Positions 1-5,518 of a DNA stretch of 5,518 nucleotides are shown in pieces. Below the pieces are notes generated by a model, which was not told where the DNA came from, searched no databases, and saw nothing but the letters and a program-made list of their open reading frames with translations. The stretch's first letter is position 1. Every line of letters begins with the position of its first letter. The stretch comes from Clostridiales bacterium (GTDB lineage: Bacteria > Bacillota > Clostridia > Oscillospirales > Acutalibacteraceae), in assembly GCA_012511485.1 (NCBI GenBank), contig JAAZFZ010000072.1:1-5518 (forward strand). The letters are read 5' to 3'. Position numbers and translations under genes: made by a program.

Positions 1-108
1 GATAACCTCAACAGCCTTTTGCAAAATTATCTCTCCCCCGTCAGGGATTTCGTTGACGAAATCCCTGACGGGGGAGAGATAATTTTGCAAAAGGCTGTTG
101 AGGTTATC
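1..108. repeat. Perfect 53-bp inverted repeat at the window edge (probable fold-back artefact)
   Basis: Bases 1-53 are the exact reverse complement of 56-108, with only TG (54-55) between them. The right arm is normal purN coding sequence. The left arm, read in the same frame, is open but gives residues (…SPVRD) that do not resemble the PurN segment expected before HFVDE. The centre holds a short natural inverted repeat, TTCGT-TG-ACGAA (49-60), which could seed strand fold-back during amplification or produce a false assembly path. The arms begin exactly at base 1, so the true extent to the left is unknown. The palindrome itself is certain. Its origin as an artefact is inferred; a real inverted duplication is the alternative. 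Confidence 0.95.
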
Positions 109-207
109 CCCGGTGATACTCCCGAGTCATTACAAAAAAGGGTTATGGAGCAAGCCGAATGGGTACTTCTCCCGAAGGCTGTTGCACTTCTAAGCAAAAC
201 GATGTAA
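49..207 (+). CDS. purN: Phosphoribosylglycinamide formyltransferase PurN, C-terminal fragment (5' end missing)
   Basis: This is the last 52 codons of GAR transformylase, the cytosolic enzyme that moves a formyl group from 10-formyl-tetrahydrofolate to glycinamide ribonucleotide in IMP synthesis. The visible segment FVDEIPDGGEIILQKAV matches the family's conserved C-terminal strand (E. coli HFVTDELDGGPVILQ). The Asp of the DGG triplet, encoded at 67-69, corresponds to the catalytic Asp144 of E. coli PurN. DTPESLQKRVMEQ and the final helix follow, then TAA at 205-207. The usual length is about 200 residues, so roughly three quarters, including the catalytic Asn/His region, is absent. The frame stays open back to base 1, but bases 1-48 are the inverted arm and do not encode PurN, so the call starts at the first credible codon. 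It lies 28 nt upstream of purH, as expected in a Firmicute pur operon. Confidence 0.85.
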   Translation, partial: FVDEIPDGGEIILQKAVEVIPGDTPESLQKRVMEQAEWVLLPKAVALLSKTM

Positions 208-222
208 AAAAGATATAGTATT

Positions 223-228
223 AGGAGG
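223..228 (+). promoter_or_regulatory. Ribosome binding site of purH
   Basis: AGGAGG sits 7 nt before the ATG at 236. It is a consensus Shine-Dalgarno sequence in the 28-nt purN-purH gap and fixes the purH start. Confidence 0.9.
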
Positions 229-235
229 CTGTAAA

Positions 236-1783
236 ATGGCAAAGCGAGCAGTTATATCAGTGTCGGACAAAACAGGCGTTGTTAAGTTTGCAGGGGCACT
301 TTCAGAGCTTGGATATGAGATTCTGTCAACAGGCGGAACGGCAAAAATCCTTGCCGAAAATTCAGTTCCCTGCACAAGTGTTTCTGAAATCACAGGTTTC
401 CCCGAATGTCTTGACGGCAGGGTGAAAACACTTCATCCTGCTATTCACGGAGGCATTCTTGCCATGCGTTCCAATCAAGAGCATATGAAGCAAATCAAAG
501 AGCTGGGGATTGAGCCGATTGATATAGTTGCCATTAATCTTTATCCTTTTAAACAAACAATCCTTAAACCTGATGTTACTCTTGAGCAAGCAATTGAGAA
601 TATTGATATAGGCGGGCCGACTATGATAAGAGCTGCCGCAAAAAACTGGCAGGATGTTGCGGAAATTGTGAACCCTTGTGATTATGCTACAGTAATTGAT
701 GAGCTTAGAACTAATGGAGAAGTCACCCGCGAAACAAAGTTTAGGCTTGCGGGTTCCGTTTTTGAACATACAGCGCAGTATGATGCTCTGATTAATACAT
801 ATTTACGCGGCAAGAGAAATGAAACGAAAATGCCCGAGGCGTTAACTATGACATATGAAAAGGTGCAGGATATGCGATATGGTGAAAATCCGCACCAGAC
901 GGCAGCGTTTTACAAAGAAATCGGAGCCGCCGACAATACCCTTGCCTGCGCCGAGCAGCTTCACGGTAAGGAGCTTTCATATAACAATATAAACGACGCA
1001 AACGGAGCATTGGATGTTCTAAAGGAATTCGGTTATGAAAAACCCACAGCAGTTGCCGTCAAGCATGCAAACCCCTGCGGCGTAGGAACAGGCGAAACCA
1101 TTTTTGAAGCATATAAAAAAGCCTATACTGCGGACCCTGTATCAATCTTCGGCGGTATTGTTGTTCTAAACCGTGAGGTTGACGAAGAAACGGCAAAAGA
1201 ACTTGCAAAATTATTCCTTGAAATAATAATTGCTCCCTCATACGCTGAAAAAGCTTTTGAAATCCTCAGTGCAAAGAAAAATCTAAGGCTTCTCACTTTG
1301 CCCAATCTCGCAAATCCTAACGGCTCTGACTGCTTGGATATGAAAAAGGTAGCAGGCGGCATTCTTGTTCAGCAGCTTGACACTAAGTTGCTCGACGGAG
1401 ATATTAAATGTGTCACAAACCGTCAGCCTACGGAAAAAGAAATGGAGCAGATGCTGTTTGCATGGCGAGTTGTAAAGCATGTAAAATCCAACGGAATTGC
1501 ACTGGCTAAGGATGAAATGACTGTCGGTATAGGCCCTGGTCAGACAAACAGAATTACGGCACTTGAGCTGGCAATCAAATATGCGGGAGAAAGAACCAGG
1601 GGGTCTGTTTTGGCGAGGGACGCTTTCTTCCCGTTTTCAGACTGTGTTGAAGCGGCACAAAAGGCCGGCATAACAGCAATAATTCAGCCGGGTGGCTCCA
1701 TAAGGGATGAGGAAAGCATAAATGCCGCTAATGAGGCAGGATTTGCAATGGTTTTCACAGGTATGAGGCACTTTAAGCATTGA
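236..1783 (+). CDS. purH: Bifunctional AICAR formyltransferase / IMP cyclohydrolase PurH
   Basis: PurH carries out the last two steps of de novo purine synthesis in the cytosol: AICAR is formylated with 10-formyl-THF to FAICAR, which is then cyclised to IMP. The 515-residue product is full length (E. coli 529). The N-terminal MGS-like cyclohydrolase domain (about 1-195) shows SDKTG (10-14), STGGT (31-35), GRVKTLHP (61-68) with HGGIL (71-75), NLYPF (101-105) and NIDIGGPTMIRAAAKN (122-137). The transformylase domain shows RYGENPHQ (214-221), KELSYNN (245-251), the catalytic Lys-His pair K276-H277 in KHANPCG, DPVSIFGGIV (300-309), VKSNGIA (416-422), GIGPGQTNR (431-439), DAFFPF (462-467), QPGGSIRD (484-491) and the usual MRHFKH C-terminus. 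R461 stands where many homologues have Ser (LASDAFFPF), probably a minor variant. No frameshift or missing catalytic residue is visible. The start is fixed by AGGAGG 7 nt upstream. Likely co-transcribed with purN and purD. Confidence 0.98.
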   Translation: MAKRAVISVSDKTGVVKFAGALSELGYEILSTGGTAKILAENSVPCTSVSEITGFPECLDGRVKTLHPAIHGGILAMRSNQEHMKQIKELGIEPIDIVAINLYPFKQTILKPDVTLEQAIENIDIGGPTMIRAAAKNWQDVAEIVNPCDYATVIDELRTNGEVTRETKFRLAGSVFEHTAQYDALINTYLRGKRNETKMPEALTMTYEKVQDMRYGENPHQTAAFYKEIGAADNTLACAEQLHGKELSYNNINDANGALDVLKEFGYEKPTAVAVKHANPCGVGTGETIFEAYKKAYTADPVSIFGGIVVLNREVDEETAKELAKLFLEIIIAPSYAEKAFEILSAKKNLRLLTLPNLANPNGSDCLDMKKVAGGILVQQLDTKLLDGDIKCVTNRQPTEKEMEQMLFAWRVVKHVKSNGIALAKDEMTVGIGPGQTNRITALELAIKYAGERTRGSVLARDAFFPFSDCVEAAQKAGITAIIQPGGSIRDEESINAANEAGFAMVFTGMRHFKH

Positions 1784-1796
1784 GTGGGGTACAGCT

Positions 1797-3062
1797 ATGA
1801 AAGTATTGATGGTCGGCTCAGGCGGTAGGGAGCATGCGTTAATCCGTTCGCTCAAGAAAAGTGATAAGGTTACTGAAATAATTTGCGCTCCGGGCAATGG
1901 GGGAATAAGCTGCGATGCGAAATGCTTCCCCGTATCCGCAAACGATATTGACAGCATAGTTGCCCTTGCAAAGGAGCAGGGTGTTGATTTGGTTTTTGTC
2001 GCACCGGATGACCCGCTTGCAATGGGCTTGGTGGACAGGCTTGAAGCTGAGGGTATCAGAGTCTTCGGCCCGAAAGCCAATGCTGCTGTTATTGAGAGCA
2101 GCAAGGTTTTCTCAAAAAACCTTATGAAAAAATATAATATTCCCACAGCCGCATATGAGGTGTTTGATGATGCGGCACTGGCACTTGAATATGTAAAAAA
2201 GCAGACAAAATACCCGACCGTCATAAAGGCGGACGGATTGGCTCTCGGCAAAGGCGTTATTATAGCTCCAAACATTCAAAGCGCAGAGGCGGCCATTTAT
2301 TCGATTATGGAGGACAAGGTTTTCGGTGAGTCCGGCAGCAGAATAGTTATTGAGGAATTCCTTGAAGGGCCTGAGGTTTCCGTTCTTACATTTACGGATG
2401 GAGTTACTATAAAACCTATGGTTTCTTCTTTGGACCATAAGAGGGCTCTTGACGGCAACAGGGGATTAAACACCGGCGGGATGGGCACAATCAGCCCCAA
2501 CCCTTTTTATGATGATGAAACCGCTCAAATCTGCATGGAAAAGATATACCTGCCCACAATAAACGCTATGAAAACCGAAAACAGACCCTTTAAAGGCTGC
2601 CTTTATTTTGGGCTGATGCTGACTAAGGATGGCCCGAAGGTTATTGAATACAATGCTCGCTTTGGAGACCCCGAAACGCAGGTTGTTTTACCGAGATTAA
2701 AAACGCCCCTGATAGAAATAATCAATGCCGTCATAGACGAAAAACTCTCCGAAATAAGAATTGAATGGCTTGATGATGCCTGCGCCTGTGTTATCATTGC
2801 TTCGGGCGGTTACCCGGAGAAATATATAAAAGGTCTGCCGGTTTTTGGTTTAAATAAATATGGGCAGATTGACGGTGCAACGGTTTACCATGCAGGCACC
2901 GGGCTTGAAAACGGCCGTTTCTACACAAACGGGGGCCGTGTTTTAGGAGTGACGGCGTGCGGCAAAACCTTGAATGAGGCTCTTGAAAGGGCTTATTCGG
3001 GTGTCAACAAAATAGCTTTTGAAAAGGCATTCTACAGAAAAGATATTGGAAAAGTTATCTAA
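1797..3062 (+). CDS. purD: Phosphoribosylamine--glycine ligase PurD (GAR synthetase)
   Basis: PurD is a cytosolic ATP-grasp ligase that joins glycine to 5-phosphoribosylamine using ATP, giving glycinamide ribonucleotide, the substrate of PurN. The 421-residue length is normal. The N-domain begins with MKVLMVGSGGREHAL, the family signature (GSGGREHA 7-14). VAPDDPLAMG (68-77) and FGPKANAA (90-97) follow. The ATP-grasp core shows KADGLALGKGV (144-154), IEEFLEGPEVSVL (185-197), DHKRALDGNRGLNTGGMG (213-230), CLYFGLM (268-274) and the metal-binding stretch EYNARFGDPETQVV (284-297). The C-domain contains GGRVLGVTACGKTL (379-392). It follows purH after 13 nt with only a weak G-rich ribosome site (GTGGGG at 1784-1789), which suggests translation coupled to purH. 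VAPDDPLA replaces the VGPEAPLA of enterobacterial enzymes; this is known in clostridial-type PurD. The window shows no terminator after it. Confidence 0.97.
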   Translation: MKVLMVGSGGREHALIRSLKKSDKVTEIICAPGNGGISCDAKCFPVSANDIDSIVALAKEQGVDLVFVAPDDPLAMGLVDRLEAEGIRVFGPKANAAVIESSKVFSKNLMKKYNIPTAAYEVFDDAALALEYVKKQTKYPTVIKADGLALGKGVIIAPNIQSAEAAIYSIMEDKVFGESGSRIVIEEFLEGPEVSVLTFTDGVTIKPMVSSLDHKRALDGNRGLNTGGMGTISPNPFYDDETAQICMEKIYLPTINAMKTENRPFKGCLYFGLMLTKDGPKVIEYNARFGDPETQVVLPRLKTPLIEIINAVIDEKLSEIRIEWLDDACACVIIASGGYPEKYIKGLPVFGLNKYGQIDGATVYHAGTGLENGRFYTNGGRVLGVTACGKTLNEALERAYSGVNKIAFEKAFYRKDIGKVI

Positions 3063-3103
3063 ATTATTAACAGTTTATTTATATATTCAATCATTAAATG
3101 GTA

Positions 3104-3109
3104 TATAAT
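3104..3109 (+). promoter_or_regulatory. Candidate -10 box of a promoter for the exporter genes
   Basis: A perfect TATAAT lies in the 49-nt AT-rich gap after purD. At 16-18 bp upstream the bases are only alternating A/T, with no good -35 hexamer; the best partial match, TTTATA at 3078-3083, sits too far away (20 bp). No extended -10 TG is present. If used, transcription would begin near 3115-3117, downstream of the ATG at 3112, which would favour a later translation start for the adaptor. In AT-rich DNA such a hexamer can occur by chance. The gap holds no GC-rich hairpin with a T-run, so read-through from the pur operon is also possible. Confidence 0.35.
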
Positions 3110-3111
3110 GT

Positions 3112-4722
3112 ATGATAACTTTCAAGTTGGGGGTGGCTGCAATTAGTATAAAAAAATGGAGTAAAAAGAAAAAGATAACTGCTGCTGTGAGCCTTGTGCT
3201 TGTATGTGCAATTGCAACAGTCTCTCTTTATGCACTTTTAAAACCCGACGGTGGACCTAATGTTTCAATATCGCAGGTTTCTCTCAATGATGTTATTCAG
3301 ACACTTGACACTGCCGGAACGGTTGAATCTGCGAATCAGGGTATTTTTTCAATATTAGAAGGCGTGGATGTTCTTTCAGTTAATGTCAGGGTAGGCGACA
3401 GAGTCAAAGCCGGTGATGTTCTGGCTACCTTTGACACTACTTCGGTTTCATCCGTTTTAAAAGAAAAACAGAGAGCTTTTGATGAAGCTAATGCTGCGTA
3501 TAACAATTATATAATGAATTCCAAAGAATCCAAAAGCCAGCTTGTCAGCATAAATACTCAGATAGATGAGCTTGAGAAAAAGGTTGCAAAGCTTGAAACC
3601 GAAGCGGATTCCGGGTCAAAAGCAGTATCAGCCACACAGGAAGAAAAATCTGCCCTGAGCAAATTGCTTTCATCTATTTTAGGTGAAAATTATACCGAAA
3701 GTATGCTGGGCAAGATTGTTGACAGTCTATTAAATGCAGCTAACTCTGTTTCAAAGCTGACAAAGGTTTTTTCCTCCTTACAGGGTTCGGGCAGTATGTT
3801 CGATATTTCCCGCCTTATGGGTGGACTGTCAGGCCACGACAGTGAGCTTTCATCAGCAGAGCTTGAATTGATTGAGCTAAAGGCAAAACAGGCGTTACTC
3901 AGTATCGAGTCAAGCTCAACACTTGAAAGCACATATAAAACAATCAGCGATACTGCATATAAATCTCTTGAGTCAATCAAAAGCACAGTGCAGCTGCTTA
4001 ATGCTGGCTGGGTTGCTGAAAATGACGGCGTTGTCCGTGAAGTTAATATTGTTGCAGGGCAACCATATTATAAGGCAAAAAAATCGACATCCGGGCTTGA
4101 TATGACCTCGCTTCTGAGTGCCGTTACCTCAGGGGCGGATGTAACTCAAATGATTTCGCAGCTTTTCGGAGGGGCTCAGGAGAACGGAATTGTTGTTGAA
4201 TACTATCCATTCAGCGCAAAGTTCGTTCTCGGAAAATATGATATCAGCAAAGTTACTATGGACCAGAGTGTTAAAATTAAAACAACCGCCGGCAGTGAAC
4301 TTGAGGGCGTAATTACCTATATCAGCGCTGTTGCCGAATCAAGTGACAGCATAAATATCAGCTCGCTTCTCGGTACATCAGGCTCTTCAAACGGTGTTCC
4401 TGCAAAGGTTTCGATTTTGAATCCTGACAAAAATGTTATTATCGGCTTTGATGTTGATATATCTATTGAGGTTGACAGAGCGGAGAATGTGCCTGTTATA
4501 CCTATTGAAGCCTTGCAAACTGACAGTGAGGGCTTCTATGTTTTCCTGTATGACAAAAGTACTGCGAAGGTCATTAAGAAGGATGTTGAAATAGGGTTGT
4601 ATGACGGTGATGTATACCAGGTTATTTCCGGACTAAGTGTCGGTGATACTATTGTGGATAATCCACCCACTAGCCTTGAGCAAGGAGATAGAGTAACAGT
4701 AACCGCAAAACAAAAAACTTAA
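3112..4722 (+). CDS. HlyD/MacA-family membrane-fusion adaptor of an ABC exporter
   Basis: This is a membrane-anchored adaptor likely to work outside the cytoplasmic membrane with the permease encoded next to it, as in MacA-MacB or Bacillus YknX-YknYZ; the substrate is unknown. Up to 536 residues are encoded. A lysine-rich N-terminus (IKKWSKKKK, 13-21) precedes one membrane segment (about 23-43). The first lipoyl half lies near 68-108 (GVDVLSVNVRVGDRVKAGD). Helical hairpin arms span about 112-163 and 247-297, with a Ser/Gly/Leu-rich insert of about 80 residues between them. The second lipoyl half lies near 299-320 (GWVAENDGVVREVNIVAGQ). Then come another insert (about 323-358), a beta-barrel (about 361-456) and a membrane-proximal domain (VPVIPIEAL 460-468; SGLSVGDTIV 506-515). 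The start is uncertain. ATG 3112 is the first conventional start but lacks a ribosome site. ATT 3142 has one and would give a natural MSIKKWSKKKK N-terminus (526 residues). Fold assignment is firm; domain edges are approximate. Confidence 0.88.
   Translation: MITFKLGVAAISIKKWSKKKKITAAVSLVLVCAIATVSLYALLKPDGGPNVSISQVSLNDVIQTLDTAGTVESANQGIFSILEGVDVLSVNVRVGDRVKAGDVLATFDTTSVSSVLKEKQRAFDEANAAYNNYIMNSKESKSQLVSINTQIDELEKKVAKLETEADSGSKAVSATQEEKSALSKLLSSILGENYTESMLGKIVDSLLNAANSVSKLTKVFSSLQGSGSMFDISRLMGGLSGHDSELSSAELELIELKAKQALLSIESSSTLESTYKTISDTAYKSLESIKSTVQLLNAGWVAENDGVVREVNIVAGQPYYKAKKSTSGLDMTSLLSAVTSGADVTQMISQLFGGAQENGIVVEYYPFSAKFVLGKYDISKVTMDQSVKIKTTAGSELEGVITYISAVAESSDSINISSLLGTSGSSNGVPAKVSILNPDKNVIIGFDVDISIEVDRAENVPVIPIEALQTDSEGFYVFLYDKSTAKVIKKDVEIGLYDGDVYQVISGLSVGDTIVDNPPTSLEQGDRVTVTAKQKT
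3129..3135 (+). promoter_or_regulatory. Probable ribosome binding site implying an ATT start at 3142
   Basis: GGGGGTG matches the extended Shine-Dalgarno GGAGGTG with a single G for A, which still forms a G-U wobble with the 16S tail. It lies within the longest reading frame and is spaced 6-8 nt before ATT at 3142. None of the in-frame ATG (3112), TTG (3127) or GTG (3133) codons has a comparable site at correct spacing. Confidence 0.45.
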
Positions 4723-4734
4723 AATATTTTTTGC

Positions 4735-4740
4735 GGAGGG
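4735..4740 (+). promoter_or_regulatory. Ribosome binding site that fixes the TTG start of the permease
   Basis: GGAGGG lies in the 24-nt gap after the adaptor stop. GGAGG (4735-4739) is 7 nt before TTG at 4747, the expected spacing, while the first in-frame ATG (4801) has no such site and lies inside the first conserved membrane region. Confidence 0.85.
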
Positions 4741-4746
4741 CTGAAG

Positions 4747-5518
4747 TTGAATTTTAAAGAAAACATCAGAATAGCTATTTTCAGCATAAGAACAAATCTT
4801 ATGCGCTCTTTATTGACAATGCTGGGCATAATTATCGGCGTTTCTTCAGTTATTGCCATAATTACCCTCGGAAATGCCGGCCGTGACTATATAGTCGGCA
4901 TGATTAGAGATATGGGCTCAAGCACAGTGAGCATTTCCGTCAACTCAACAAATGCCTCCGCAACCGAATACATAACCCAGGAGGATATAAAAGCAATTAA
5001 AGACCTTGATACTGTTGACTGTGTTTCGCCTTTTATTTTGTCAATTGGCAACGCAACAACCACCCATACAAACGGAATCGCAATTGGAGCATCCGGAACA
5101 AGGGATTTTGAAACTGTTATGTCTGTAAAAATAAAATACGGCAGGTTTTACACTCAAGAGGAATACGAATCCGGCAGCCATGTTGCACTAATAACTGCTA
5201 TCAGTGCTATATCCATGTTCGGGTATGAAAACTGTGTTAATCAATATATAGATTTTTCCTGCAACGAACATACTGCGAGACTTAAAATTATCGGTGTCAT
5301 TGAGGCGGACAGTATGCTTGACTCCAGCTCATCCACGGAAATGTATGATGATATGCTGGGTAACGGCTCATCTGCTGCAATGTGTGTGCTTGTTCTTCCA
5401 TCAACGGTGACGGATATTATGATGGGTAGCAAGGGGTATTATGAAATGCTCTATCTCACAGCTATTTCCGACGATAAGCTCGATGCCGCAGGCAATGCCG
5501 CATTGAATACACTCTACC
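4747..5518 (+). CDS. MacB-type (FtsX-like) ABC transporter permease, N-terminal part, runs off the window
   Basis: The first 257 codons of a MacB-family permease are present, with no stop before the edge. The start is TTG 4747, set by GGAGG 7 nt upstream. The N-terminus NFKENIRIAIFSIRTNLMRS leads into the first membrane helix (about 20-42). TNLMRSLLTMLGIIIGVSSVIAI closely follows the E. coli MacB membrane domain (NRMRTLLTMLGIIIGIASVVSI). The extracytoplasmic MacB_PCD-like domain follows from about residue 45: MGSSTVSISV (56-65), EYITQEDIKAI (74-84), a conserved YGRFYTQEEY (131-140) and ARLKIIGVIE (177-186). No ATPase domain is fused in front, unlike E. coli MacB, so a separate ATP-binding subunit is needed. 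Three further membrane helices would be expected beyond the edge. It almost certainly shares a transcript with the adaptor. Family assignment is firm and substrate unknown; peptide or antimicrobial export is the usual role of relatives. Confidence 0.9.
   Translation, partial: MNFKENIRIAIFSIRTNLMRSLLTMLGIIIGVSSVIAIITLGNAGRDYIVGMIRDMGSSTVSISVNSTNASATEYITQEDIKAIKDLDTVDCVSPFILSIGNATTTHTNGIAIGASGTRDFETVMSVKIKYGRFYTQEEYESGSHVALITAISAISMFGYENCVNQYIDFSCNEHTARLKIIGVIEADSMLDSSSSTEMYDDMLGNGSSAAMCVLVLPSTVTDIMMGSKGYYEMLYLTAISDDKLDAAGNAALNTLY

Noticed and set aside
1..108. Palindrome as a transcription terminator, telomere hairpin or insertion-sequence end
   Set aside because: Its right arm is conserved purN coding sequence, no T-run follows, no transposase or target duplication is seen, and a linear-replicon end in the middle of a housekeeping gene is implausible.
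208..235. Possible riboswitch or regulatory leader before purH
   Set aside because: The gap is 28 nt, holding only an A-rich spacer and the ribosome site; there is no room for a purine riboswitch.
362..769. 135-codon minus-strand open frame inside purH
   Set aside because: It lies wholly antisense to conserved purH motifs and its translation resembles no family.
1637..2275. 212-codon open frame on the minus strand across the purH-purD junction
   Set aside because: It is fully antisense to two strongly conserved genes and its translation is low-complexity Ser/Ala/Phe with no recognisable motif.
3092..3110. CATTA…TAATG inverted repeat over the TATAAT box as a possible operator
   Set aside because: The arms are only 5 bp in a very AT-rich stretch, which is easily due to chance.
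3690..3986. 98-codon minus-strand open frame inside the adaptor
   Set aside because: It is a Ser/Leu-rich mirror of the adaptor's Ser/Glu/Leu codons, as expected for an antisense shadow.

Overview
The window looks like chromosomal DNA from an anaerobic Firmicute, most likely a Clostridia/Oscillospirales-type organism. This is inferred from moderate AT-richness, strong AGGAGG-type ribosome binding sites, a TTG start codon, clostridial wording of PurH and PurD motifs (for example VAPDDPLA in PurD and GIGPGQTNR in PurH), and the purN-purH-purD order typical of Firmicute purine operons. The species cannot be named from the sequence alone. All credible genes are on the + strand.

Layout. Bases 1-108 form a perfect giant palindrome (53-bp arms, 2-nt centre) whose right arm is genuine purN coding sequence. 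The left arm does not encode PurN and is most simply a fold-back artefact at a contig end. Then come the last 52 codons of purN (to 207), complete purH (236-1783) and complete purD (1797-3062), closely spaced as one operon. A 49-nt AT-rich gap with no terminator hairpin but a perfect TATAAT box leads into an export module. That module is a membrane-anchored HlyD/MacA-type adaptor (about 3112-4722), followed after 24 nt by a MacB-type ABC permease that starts at TTG 4747 and runs off the right edge.

How the genes work together. PurN, PurD and PurH are cytosolic enzymes of de novo IMP synthesis: PurD makes GAR, PurN formylates it, and PurH performs the last two steps (AICAR to FAICAR to IMP). 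The adaptor and permease are parts of a MacAB/YknXYZ-like tripartite ABC exporter. The ATPase is not in the window and would be expected downstream. Nothing links the exporter to purine metabolism except adjacency.

No clearly novel system is visible. The points most worth a second look are the terminal palindrome, the likely non-canonical ATT start of the adaptor, its atypical hairpin-tip insert with recurring short motifs, and the adaptor-permease order without an ATPase between them.
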